From: Sycobia sp. Sy_11
Taxonomy: Eukaryota; Arthropoda; Insecta; Hymenoptera; Epichrysomallidae
Assembly (NCBI GenBank): GCA_018907035.1
Contig: JACCIC010000029.1
Span: 2,249,001-2,313,000 of the forward strand
Length of the DNA stretch: 64,000 nucleotides
Reading direction: 5' to 3'
Translations under genes and position numbers: made by a program
The notes under the pieces: generated by a model
Databases searched by the model: none
Seen by the model: only the letters and a program-made list of their open reading frames with translations
Told to the model about the DNA's origin: nothing
Shown here: positions 48,311 to 58,684 of the stretch, one piece after another
Layout: each line of letters begins with the position of its first letter
How positions within the stretch are numbered: the stretch's first letter is position 1

Positions 48311-49784
48311 CTTTATAATGCAGACACAAATCGACTAATGATGACGTTATGTTTACAAAGACCTGCGTCTTTATGTTTACAAAGGACTACGACTTCAATT
48401 AAGTAAGGGTGGTGGGGACAGTCAGATTGCAGTTTACTAACATAAAAATTTTTTCAGCTAATAATTTTATTTTCAGATTAGTTTATGGGAGTGATTTTAC
48501 ACAAGAACAGTTTGACTGACATTATAATTTTGAATTTTTTTTTATTTGCATTATTTTTTGTATTGATATATTAATATTAATATAAATATATATTGATATT
48601 ATTACGTATTATTTTCGATTTATTTAGTTGAACTGTAAGAGAAATGAAAATATTTATTAATATGTTACAAAGACCTAAGCTTATTATAGGGCATCAACGG
48701 TCTATTTATTTCAACCACAACTTACGGCTACAGCCATCTATTGCAAAATGGCGGAAACAAAGTTGTACATCTAATAAATTATAAAAAAAATTTTTAAATT
48801 ATTAAAAATAATTTTCTCCTAAATTTTTCCCAGGTTAAATAGAACTTAAATTCAAAATATTATTCCAACAATGTCAGTGTGACCGTATTTAATAATAGTC
48901 TTATATTGCATTTTTTCAATTCCGTGATGATTTTGAGAAGAGTTTCGCAGAATAATTGTTTAATATATATCAATAATTTTTTACCATATTTATAATTTTT
49001 TTATAATATTTGTGTTTACTGCTCGAAAGTTTTTACTTTTAGGCTTTTACAAAAATTTAAAATTATAGAATGCTTAGCAGAGGATTGGTGTTGTTAAGCA
49101 TTATTATATTACGGACAGGAAAATCTATTTGCTTTTTGAATTAACTTACATGAGATTGTAACTGCATTTTATATTAATCGCTTTACTTGAGTATTATGAA
49201 AAATTGTTTATTTATAATTTATGAAGTGTACACCGTAAATATTATGGTGAAAAATTGAAGGGAATTCCATTTTTATCGTGAAAACTATAAGAACGCCCTA
49301 AAAATCTCGTTTTTCTAAATTATTTTATAAAATATGAAAAATTCAAAAAGAATTACTAACAAAAGTTATAGATCTCGTCAAAATATATATTTCTTATTCT
49401 ATGCATTTTTCTGTACAAACAGAAGTTATTGAAAAAAATATATTTAAACCAGCAGAGGATATGGACTAGCCAATAAGACTATTACAGTTAAACCCATTGT
49501 TGTTAAGGAAGAACGTTTATAAAGAAAGAATATATAAACTAAAGAATATGTGTTTTGATGAGATTTTGAACTTTTATTTGAAATATTACGGGATAAGTTA
49601 GAACAAGAATATTTTTACTGGGTTTTAAAGTGATTTATTATAAAAATGGATCAAGTTAGACGACTAATTGCAAATTTGGCATCTCTTAGCTGTAAGAGAT
49701 TTTCTCAAATTTTGATGTTTATCAGTTTTCCTTTAAGTTTCAGCTGATTTGAAAACATTGAGCTGTTTGCTAGCTTCTACTAGG
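48311..49784. other. Intron DNA with one PLE terminal repeat
   Basis: The PLE terminal repeat at 48405-48660 is the only feature recognised; 48660-49784 is AT-rich and empty as far as I can see. Confidence 0.55.
48405..48660 (+). repeat. Solo PLE terminal repeat fragment
   Basis: In reverse orientation to the repeat at 39866-40270: GGTGGTGGGGACAGTCAGATTG, TTTTTTCAGCTAATAATTTT, GGGAGTGATTTTACACAAG, ending AAATATTTATTAAT. The ribozyme half is not included. Confidence 0.8.
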
Positions 49785-49785
49785 A

Positions 49786-49849
<64 letters not shown>
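49785..49849. repeat. (TA)n microsatellite
   Basis: About 65 bases of alternating T and A beside a GC-rich block. Confidence 0.95.
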
Positions 49850-49852
<3 letters not shown>

Positions 49853-50815
49853 GATGCCGTCGAAAAATATTTAATTTTGGTTTGGTTTATCTTACCAAAT
49901 TCTTCTCGTGCACACAAAATTGATAAATTTCACTTACTCACCTAAGTAAACTCGGAGGGAGTCCCGCCGGCCTGGAAAAGAAAAAGTGTTTGGGAAAGGG
50001 GTGGAGGTAAGAAATCACGCGCGAAATTTATTTTGTTACCACACTTTTATTTATTAGAACACCCTTTTTTCTCCTCCTGACCCTTCGCCCGCACTCTCAC
50101 TCAATATGCTTTACTCTAACCCGGTTCACGTATCCGGCACGTCCCGCGTCCCGGCGCACTTGCAAAAAAATGTTCTCTTTATTATATAATACAAACAAAA
50201 AAGAACACAGGGAAAAGCAAGGAAGGAAGGAAGCGGACTCTGACCGCCACGCACACGTGGTATCCCGCTGAATCTTCCGTAGGCTCGTCGCCGGGTGATG
50301 GCTACTCACACCGTCAATTGCTGGGGCAGCTGTCGATGAAGGGGGCCCTGGAAGGTAGCCTCGTCCGTCGAGCGGCGGTCGCCCACGTACTGGTCGGTGA
50401 CTCCTCGGGCGAGTCACAGGGCTCTTCTCCGTTGCCGCAGCCTCCTTTCCTTCACGGTTCCTCTTTCCTTTAAACCTCCTTGATCACCTCTTTTCCTACT
50501 GGATCTCCCTGCTGTCTCTCTCTCACCCAGCTCACTCTTATTAAAAATCAACCCACGTCGGACTGAAACAACGGAGACTTCGGAATTCTTTCGGACTACG
50601 GAATTCCTTCTCTTCTGACTGCTCACAGCTCACTCTCACAGCGAAGTGTCGCGCATCTCACGTTCGCCGGGGAAGAAGGACGGGATAAGGGGGAGGGGAA
50701 GGTACGGCGGCGGCCGACGACGGCCGACCGCGGTCGGGACGTGCTGCACATGGCCCTCGCACGCAACGAGAAGAAAAGAAAAAAACCTTTCTTCTTTTTC
50801 CCTTTTTTTTGATAA
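49850..50815. other. GC-rich block of unknown origin
   Basis: About 900 bp with marked GC content and CpG-rich words (CGGCGGCCGACGACGG, CACGTCCCGCGTCCCGG) inside very AT-rich DNA, starting right after a (TA)n tract. Minus-strand frames 50626-50414 and 50417-50097 are Arg/Ser-rich without recognised motifs. It may be a solo LTR, a leader of an unidentified element or transferred DNA. Not assigned. Confidence 0.45.
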
Positions 50816-52089
50816 GCTATAAATAAATTTTAAATTTAAATTAACATTGTTTTTAATTTTATTTTGTCATGTATGATTAATTGTTTCTAATTGATATCAT
50901 GACTATTATTGTTGTGTGTTTAAATTTAATTGTTCATATCAATATACCTTGGTCAGGGTAACAATTTGTAATGTCCATCAAGTGGTGACAAATATCGTTA
51001 TGTGTATACAAAAGTTTAAAAACTTTATTAAATTTAAGATTTTGAAAAATTCAAGAAACTACTTGTTCTGTAAAAATTCACGGTTTAGCAATACTGAAAT
51101 CACGATATCGTTATAGAATATTAAACTTACTAAAGTTTTTAAATCACAATAAATTCGAACGAATTGAAAAGAGCGGTAACAACTAAAATAGTTATTTTTA
51201 TTCTTTAAAATGCCGAAAAATAAACCTCAGTTTTTGATTGTACAAATTGTAGTTCTATCAGTTGTTAATAAAAAACATGTTCAAACATCCTATCTCATTG
51301 CCCAATACATCTGACTAATCTCAAAAAAGATTATTAATATCTTTGGTCTACTATTTTTATAAGAAATATTTGTCCTAACGTAAAAAAATTAGTATAATAG
51401 TACCTAACAGGAAAAAAAGAACATGATAATGTATATTTAAACTGTAGTTACAGAATTTAATTAAAATGTTGTGTTTATATTAAGAAAGTTTCGTTAAATG
51501 ATTCTAACTATTTTCGACAAATTACAACATTTAACATTTATCAAATAAAATATAATTATTCCTAAGCAATTTATTAGGAGATCCTAGTCGGGTTATTGTT
51601 GATTTTGTGCAGGTTATTTATTTTTACATTTCCATACATTTACAAGTTTTCTCCCTTTTTTTGGTTTGATTGTTCAAGCTACATTAAAGGAGAAATTATT
51701 TAAGAACAAATTTTAAAGATTTTTATTTGGTTTATAAATGTACTACTCAAACAGATTAGTAAAAAGAAAAAAAATTCATCATTTCTTTTTTTTGTTTGAA
51801 ATAAATGTAAATTAAGTCATGATTTGTAATTGAATAAAGAAAAAGAATTCAAATTTGTTCGTCATTGTAATAGACAATGCTTAAAATCTTACATCAACAA
51901 TTGTTCATAAATTAAAGTCTCTTTCTTCTCCATTAATTGGTTCTAAAATTTCTTCTTTAAAATCAGCAACTCCATGAACTGATCTTCCATAAGTGTACTA
52001 TCCATAAGAATTAACTAAAGTGCTTATATTTTTTTTTGGTAAAGAGCATAAATCTCTAAAATTCGATATTCTAGATTTTTTTATGTATC
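50816..52089. other. AT-rich intron DNA, nothing recognised
   Basis: No repeats, coding segment or element ends seen. Confidence 0.6.
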
Positions 52090-52830
52090 TTTAGTTCCTC
52101 ATTACTCGTATTACCACTATTCATTTGTCACTTATTATTTATTCATGTTCACTTAAATCTCTTATGTATTACTTCATCTTTACTTTCACTTTGTCCCTTT
52201 CATCTATTATTTTTATTCTTACTTTATCATCAGTCATTATTATCATCATCCCCTTTAATTTATAATTATTCATTTCCCTTTCCTTTTTTTTTATTCATCA
52301 AATTTTTAATTCCTTTTTTATCATTTGTTATTGTCTGTCATTATTTTATCATTTACCTCTACGTCCATTTTCTTATTTATTATCTCAATGTTTTTGTTCA
52401 CTTTGTCCCTTTATTCATTTTATTCTCCTTCACTTTGTCTTCTTTATTTATTCATTTATATCGTTATCATTAGCTTACCACTATTCATCATTATCAGCAC
52501 TCATTATTACCACTATTCATTTTTTTTTCTTTGTCATTTATGTTTTACCTTTGCATTCATCACTAGTATATTCGTTTATCATGATTCATTTTTATCACTA
52601 TTCCTATTTATCACTACTCATGTAACTTTTCTTTTTCCTGTATTATTCATTATTTAATTTGTTATTATTGTTTTTTTTCACTAATTTATCATTCTTTTTT
52701 TTTTCTTTTATCATCACTATCCATATTATCACAATGCGTATTCTGTCCCTGATCGTTTATTTATCTATTTTTTTGTCTTCATCTTATCACTATTCATATA
52801 ACTTTCTCTTTTTTTTTTGTTCTCTATTCG
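52090..52830. repeat. Pyrimidine-rich low-complexity tract
   Basis: About 740 bp built from TTCATT, TTATCA and TTTCTTTT words with strong strand asymmetry (T and C on plus). The open frames here give Phe/Ser/Ile-rich peptides and are artefacts. It may be an old degenerate tandem repeat of a TTCATTxTTATCACTA type. Confidence 0.75.
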
Positions 52831-52834
52831 TCCA

Positions 52835-53042
52835 TGCCGCGGTATAGGTTAGGCCTCCTCGCCGTCCCATCAGCCGACGGTTATGCGTGGCTTGTAGCGC
52901 GGGGAGGTAAGGGGAAGGAACCGTGTCGAGCACAAGGCGCGACGGCGCGCGCGAGCGCCTTAAGGTTTTCTTCTACTCGTGGGGTGGTGCGCGCGTCGTC
53001 TTTTTCTGGACAAGTCGGCGCGGGAGACCTTGTGACTCTCAT
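52835..53042. other. Second GC-rich block beside (TA)n
   Basis: About 200 bp including CGCGACGGCGCGCGCGAGCG, ending where a (TA)n tract starts at 53047. It mirrors the arrangement at 49785-50815, but I could not align the two blocks. Confidence 0.5.
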
Positions 53043-53043
53043 T

Positions 53044-53046
<3 letters not shown>

Positions 53047-53096
<50 letters not shown>
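53047..53096. repeat. (TA)n microsatellite
   Basis: About 50 bases of alternating T and A. Confidence 0.95.
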
Positions 53097-53100
<4 letters not shown>

Positions 53101-53379
53101 ACATTTCTTATAAATTTATAATTTGTTATAAATTTGCATATGAATTACGTGGTTTCACATATACAACAGCGTTTTAGTTCAAAATTTCGGTAAGAATTGT
53201 TTAGCACAGAAATAGTATGTATACGTTGCAAAAATACGTTCTAAAAAGTACTTTAATATTTTGTTTTGATGATTTGAAATTTCGAAATTCAAACATATTA
53301 TAGAAGTAAATAGTGTAGCGGCCGCGTGATGGTTCAATGGTTTTTTCATATGTATTTTTAATTTTCTTTTATAATTTCA

Positions 53380-53500
53380 TAGCCTCCGAGGGTGATTATG
53401 AACAAAGATAGTTATCATTATATAATTATAATTACATTATTTTATAAAAACTGTAAGACTAAAAAAATATTTGTTAATTTCGTAAAACTAAAGATAATTA
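53380..53500 (+). repeat. PLE terminal repeat fragment, reverse orientation
   Basis: CTCCGAGGGTGATTATGAAC, then TGTAAGACTAAAAAAATATT. It is the reversed outer part of the pLTR and stands head to head with the forward copy starting near 53590. Confidence 0.65.
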
Positions 53501-53589
53501 AAACATTTTGATCACCAATAATAAGTGAAGAAAGATTATATTGTTTAGTTGTATTAACTATTGGAAATAATATCCCACATAGAATTATA

Positions 53590-53816
53590 ATTTAATTGTG
53601 CTTTTGTCGACTGCTTATATTCAAATTAATAAATATTTTCATTGGTCTTACTATTCAATTAAATCAATCGAAAATAATACAAAAATTAAAATGACAATCA
53701 GACTGTCTTTGTATAAAAGCACTCCCGTAGACTAATTTGAAAATAAAAATATTAGCTGAAAGAAGTTTTTGTTATTAAAGTGTAATCTAACTGTCCCCAC
53801 CACCCTTACCTAATTG
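53590..53816 (-). repeat. PLE terminal repeat, left part, split by hAT
   Basis: GTCGACTGCTTATATTC, AATTAATAAATATTTTCATT, GACAATCAGACTGTC and TGTCCCCACCACCCTTACC run to 53816. The repeat resumes at 57562. It has the same orientation as the pLTR at 39866-40270. Confidence 0.85.
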
Positions 53817-56800
53817 CAGAGCCGGTTTTAGGGGGGCCATCGAGGGGTCGCCCTGGGCCCCGCGCTCTGAAAAATTTCTTCTCATACCAGAAAAATTCAA
53901 TAATTCCACGGACAAAATATTTTACATTCGAAATTTTGATCAAGTATAATATTGAAAAAACTTTATAATATTAAATAGTTTTAAAATATTTCTTTCTAAT
54001 CCCGGCTTTATAGAATGCGAAATGGAGTTAGGTTATATAATTTCGCTTCTCTTTGAACTAAGCAAACAAGGCTTGGTTTCTGTGAAAATTTTTTACAGTG
54101 AATCTAAGGTTAACATAAGAATTACTGTAATAAGATACGTAATCTTAGTATATATAGATACGTAACATAAGATACGTAATCGTCAAAAGAGAAAAATTGA
54201 AATTAAGACCTACAGTATTATGAATATTTTGAAGAAAAAAGATATATGAGCAAACTTAATACAATTTGAATGAGTACAACAGGTACTTTATAAATGTATT
54301 CCGATTATACAATGTATCTAAATTATAAGATGTAAATAATGTCAGCTCAGTATTGAAATTCTGGAGATAAGTTTTATATCGCTCGGTAGGTGGTGCCTCG
54401 TTTTCAACTCTCATAACCAAACTAGTTACCTAATAAGCTTAAGTAAAGGCCCCGCGATTACAACACGGTCGCTTGGAATAATTATTGTTTTCTTAACTTG
54501 TTAAGAAACGTTGGTCTTTTTACACTTTTTAAAAAATTGTTCTTATTCTAATTGTTCATAGAATAATTTTATTCAAATACCTAATTTGAATAATAATGTT
54601 ATTTTATTTTTTTATAGAAAGATATAAATTTAAACTGTTATTTTAAACTTAAAAAAAATTAATTTTTATATTATTAATCTGACTAGTAAAGAAAGAGATT
54701 TCGGTAGAAAATATGAAAGCGGCGCAGAAAAAGTCAAAACGGAAAATGAAAGCAGAGTTACAGAAAAAGGAAAGTCGATCATTATATAAATTTATTAATA
54801 AATGATGTCGAAATCATCGCCTAAATGATGAACATGAACATAATAATGAAAATGCACGATTAGTCAAGTCTTCTGAGAAATTACACGATTATAATCCCTC
54901 CCTGGAAAATGAGAATATTGAATTGGTAGCGATTTATCCTATAAAAATGTATGATCCTGGTAATTGGGAAAATTTCAATTTACCAGACATTATAGATATT
55001 TTAATAAAAAATGGTCCGATTATAATATTGAATGATCAATATTCATTTCTGAAGAACGAAGATAACCGACATTTTTCTGATCATTTTTATAAATGTATAT
55101 TAAGTAACGTCGTTGTTCATGATAGAAAATGGTTGGTATATTCGATTTAATTAGACAGAGTTTTTTGTTTTTGTGTTAAGATTTTTGGAATAATTCGATT
55201 ACGTAATTTATCCGATCAAGGCATCAATGACAGGAAGCATTTAAGTAGAAGACTAAATGAGCATGAACTCTCTCAGTCACATTTGGAAAATGTAAAAAAA
55301 TGGTTGGACTCATCTGTTTCCTTTCAAAATCATAATAGTATAAATAAAAATTACTCCAACAATTAGATAATGAAAAAGCACGTTAGCGGGATGTTTTATG
55401 TCGAATTATATCTGCTTTAAAATTTCTTGCCGAACATAATTGTGCTTTTTGTAAAAGTACTGATAGACTTTACCAGCCTAATAATGGTAAATTTCTTGGG
55501 CTTATAGAAATATTGGCTAAATTCGATCCGGTTATACAGGAGCATGTTCATCGAATAACAGAGAGAGAAATTCACGATCATTACCTAGGCCCTCAAATAC
55601 AAAATGATTTAATCAAACTGATGGCATTAGAAGTAAAGAAAAAAATTGTGGATTACAACAATTCTGCAAAATATTTATTTATATATTTTTATATTTATTT
55701 ATAAATATTTATACTTTTAGGAAACATAGCTCAATGTAATAATTATGCTGTATTGTATTTTGGAGTAGTTCAAAGATTTTATAGTATATTTGCTGCATCT
55801 ACAAAAAGATGGGAAATTTTGAAGAGACGTGCAATATTGTTGAGCCTTGAGCCCTTATCAGAAACTAGATGAGAATACCGAGTTCGAAGCTGTTAAGGCC
55901 ATTCGTTATCAACTAAAAGATACAAGATCTGCTTTAGTAGAAGTTTCCGAGACATGAAATGATGCAAAAACTAAAAGCGAAGCTGAAAGTTTGATGAATT
56001 ATGAAATTGATAATTTTGAATTCATTTTATTAACTGTAATTTGGTATGAAATATCATTTATCACTAACAATGTCAGTAAATATTTACAATCAAAAAATAT
56101 GCAATTAGATATTGCAATGAATAATTTAGAACAATTATTGAAGTTTTTAGAAAATTTTAAAAATTCAGGTTTTCATTCTGTATTAGTCACAACTAGAGAG
56201 GTAGCTGACGAATTAAATGTTGAAACTGAATTTCAAGACCGCCCAAAAAGAAAGAAGAAAACGCAGTTTACATATGAAGGTAAAGATGAAATTGTATCTT
56301 CTCGAGAAAAGCTTTTTGAAACTGAATGTTTTTTAGCTATATTAGATCAAGGAATAATGTCGTTAAAAACACGTTTCAATGGATATCAACATTTTTCAAA
56401 ACATTTTGGCTTTCTTTGGAAATTTAAAGATCTTCCAGATATAAATGATGAAGAATTACTTAAAAATGTCAGGAACTAGACCATTTATTATTAAGTGATA
56501 ATTCTAAAGATATAGATGGTGAGGAATTAGTTATGGAATTAAAATATTTTAGATATATTATTCCAAAAGAAGCTACAAACGTAGCTGATATTCTAAATTA
56601 TATACTAAAGAATGAAATGATTGAATCCTTTCCAAATATAAGAATTGTTTATAAAATCTTATTAACATTAAATGTTACAGTCGCTTCTGGAGAAGGGTCT
56701 TTCTCAAAATTAAAACTAATTAAAACGTATTTAAAAGCTAATATGAGCCAAGAACGTCATCACGTGCTAGCTATTCCATCAATAGAAAAGGAAGAAGCGT

Positions 56801-57553
56801 CTTCCTTAGATTATAAAGCCTTAATTAATATCTTTGCAGTCCAGAAATCTAGAAAAGCAAATTTTCTTTAATGTAGTTAGGAAAGACTTTTTACTTTAAC
56901 TACAAAATAAATACAATTAACTACAAAAGGCTAATTGTAAATGTTATATTTTATTTCCTTAAGCTTTTAAAGATCTCTTTCAAAACACCTTAATTTTACA
57001 TATAACAAAGACATTAAGATGCGCACGCACGCGCAACTACACAAACACACAAACATAAGGAGTCAAATGTTTACCACATCCACGCCGTTAATTCTGGGTA
57101 ACTCTAAGTGCAAACAAGTCTTGTATTTTATGAAATTTTATTAAAAATTGATACTCAGAAAATTTTATTAAACCACGATAGTCAACCAAATCTACGAAAT
57201 ATTTAATATGGTATTAATTTAACATAATTCCATAATTTATTCTATACTATTGTAAATAATAAAAAAGAATATGAAGAAATATAAAAATGATCGTTTAAAA
57301 GTAAATTATTAATTAAAAAGAAAAAATTAATTTTGACTTTGCAAACATGTGATTATTACATAAAATATATTTAGTAAATTGATTAATTTGATTGTTTGAT
57401 ATAATCAAAAGCTTTAACAATTTAAATAGAATATTGTAGCCAAATTTTTGCAAAACAGACTTGATTTTTTAATTTTCGAAACTTCATTCCCACGTATAGG
57501 GGCCCGGCGCTATTTTCTTACCCAGGGTCCTCCGATGCCTAAGAATGGCTCTG
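53817..57553 (+). mobile_element. hAT transposon with 8-bp target duplication, defective
   Basis: Ends CAGAGCCGGTTTTAGG and complement CAGAGCCATTCTTAGG, flanked by CCTAATTG at 53809-53816 and 57554-57561. The transposase region (about 54710-56870, plus) has HFSDHFYKCIL and HDRKWLVYS (54923-55150), FCFCVKIFG and DRKHLSRRLNEHELSQSH (zinc-finger-like N-terminus of the ZMYM/TTF-type hAT group), AKFDPVIQEHVHRITEREIH, QRFYSIFAASTKRWEILKR, then the dimerisation domain FPNIRIVYKILLTLNVTVAS, GEGSFSKLKLIKTYLKANMS. The catalytic core between 55680 and 55735 is deleted and replaced by AT-rich sequence. Multiple stops occur. Confidence 0.93.
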
Positions 57554-57561
57554 CCTAATTG

Positions 57562-57705
57562 AAGGCGTATTCGAACATTTCGAGCTCCGTACGGCTCCGC
57601 ATCAGAGACTAAACTAACTTATATTCTAATTATATAAATAATTCTAATTATATAAAGAATATAAACTAACCTTATATTCTAATCTATATATTGAAATAAT
57701 CTTAT
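57562..57705 (-). repeat. PLE terminal repeat, right part, split by hAT
   Basis: It continues the repeat left at 53816: AAGGCGTATTCGAAC, the ribozyme remnant, AGACTAAACTAAC and TTATATTCTAATCTATAT, with a small internal duplication near 57630-57690. Confidence 0.8.
57568..57611 (-). ncRNA. Decayed hammerhead motif in hAT-interrupted pLTR
   Basis: The minus strand reads CTGATGC instead of CTGATGA, then GGAGCCGTACGGAGCTC, GAAA and TGTT in place of CGTT. Stem I no longer pairs fully (TAGTCT against CGAATA). It is probably inactive. Confidence 0.6.
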
Positions 57706-57869
57706 TTACGGTAACTATTTTATATACTAATAATTAATAGCATATTTTAAAAAGTATACTTATAAATATATTTATAAAGGTATTAAAAAACCTTTATCAA
57801 ATCATTGAGTTTAAATCTTTCTTTAAAGATACCAATTGTTTATCTGATTCATTTGATTTTTACTGGCCT

Positions 57870-58131
57870 TATAAGGGAAAGGAATAAATAGTTTCTTGCC
57901 CTGGTGATAGGTATTGATAATGATTATTTTTATGTTATTTAACGTCGCTCTATTTATGCTTCCATATATCGGTGCTAATCAGCGACGGAGATCTACGATG
58001 TGTTTTTAAACAAAGCAAATGTAAATTATTACAGCGGTGCTTGTGTCAATCGGCCGAGACCGGGATTTGAACTCGGATCACCAAGTTACTACTTCTTCGC
58101 TCTAGCGATTGAGCCATCGTAGACCTCAATA
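57870..58131 (-). mobile_element. tRNA-derived SINE
   Basis: The minus strand begins near 58131 with GGTCTACGATGGCTCAATCG (box A-like TGGCTCAATCG) and has GATCCGAGTTCAAATCCCGG (box B-like GTTCAAATCC) about 35 bp on, the spacing of a tRNA-type pol III promoter. The 3' acceptor strand does not pair with the 5' end and the anticodon arm is poor, so it is not a tRNA gene. A tRNA-unrelated body follows to about 57870. The exact 3' end is unclear. Confidence 0.72.
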
Positions 58132-58358
58132 GTGATTTAGTCTGTTATAAATAAAAAATGGAAATACTGTTAAAAAAATATTTCCATGATAACTATTCAT
58201 ATTTTAAAAAAGTTGTTGATGGAATTTTATATATTTATTGAAGTAAATTTTAAAAAGCAAAGGGATTTCTTTATATAGTAGCTCAGTTATTATAGAGAAA
58301 CCTTAACCTAAGTAGAATCATCTTACATGAATATTGATAATAAAAATTCTGTACTCAC

Positions 58359-58562
58359 AGCAGCTACATGAAAATCATTACATACAAGTCTAATACGTGT
58401 ATCAGATGTGGCGTGCCACCGACAGTGTTTATCTGGTAAGTATTGATTTGGATAGTTAGGACTTGATATGTAATACCTCCTACCAAGTAAAATGTTTTGT
58501 TTGAAGTCGCAATCAAAATCAATAGCTTTACACGATCCACAGAAGAACACATGAAACAGCAT
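58359..58562 (-). CDS. Exon with first half of CUB domain, venom serine protease-like
   Basis: Sixty-eight codons if translation starts at the ATG at 58562-58560. Residues 1-13 are weakly hydrophobic and might be a short signal peptide. The CUB start follows: an FDCDF cysteine, the SPNYPNQY motif (CUB domains typically have SPNYP), HCRW, and a beta-strand with a further Cys (RLVCNDF). The exon ends in phase 0 at VAA before the strong donor GTGAGT (58358-58353). An AG just upstream (58565-58564) could be an acceptor, which would make this an internal exon with the true start further right. I prefer neither strongly, because the apparent signal peptide is short. The CUB is completed by the exon at 37151-37363. 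Confidence 0.82.
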
Positions 58563-58610
58563 TCTGTATAAGATATGGGTTTCTATAAATTAATAATATT
58601 ATTTTTAAAG

Positions 58611-58613
<3 letters not shown>

Positions 58614-58680
<67 letters not shown>
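58614..58680. repeat. (TA)n microsatellite
   Basis: About 66 bases of alternating T and A, 50 bp upstream of the first CUB exon on its sense strand. Confidence 0.95.

Positions 58681-58684
<4 letters not shown>

Larger units (their letters stand above)
1..58562 (-). other. CUB-trypsin serine protease gene, five exons recovered, both ends incomplete
   Basis: Five minus-strand segments join in consistent phase: exon ends (high to low coordinate) at 58359, 37151, 28370, 22879 and the window edge, with introns of about 20,995, 8,582, 5,290 and 22,746 bp. Every intron seen has GT at the donor and AG at the acceptor. The joined product of about 316 residues reads CUB domain, short Cys-rich linker, then a trypsin-like domain (IVGG about 142, His about 184, Asp about 234). 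This architecture is that of hymenopteran 'venom serine protease 34-like' proteins, which are secreted. The catalytic Ser region lies beyond base 1. About 98% of the span is intron, mostly dead mobile elements. The order and phases are seen; the product name is inferred from family knowledge. Confidence 0.88.

Noticed and set aside
50097..50626. Arg-rich minus frames in the GC-rich block
   Set aside because: No recognised motif, and long frames are expected by chance in GC-rich DNA.
52325..52847. Frames that look like membrane proteins
   Set aside because: Phe/Ser/Ile-rich translation of a pyrimidine-rich low-complexity tract.
58049..58131. tRNA gene on the minus strand
   Set aside because: Box A and B are present but the acceptor stem and anticodon arm do not pair; a SINE head fits better.
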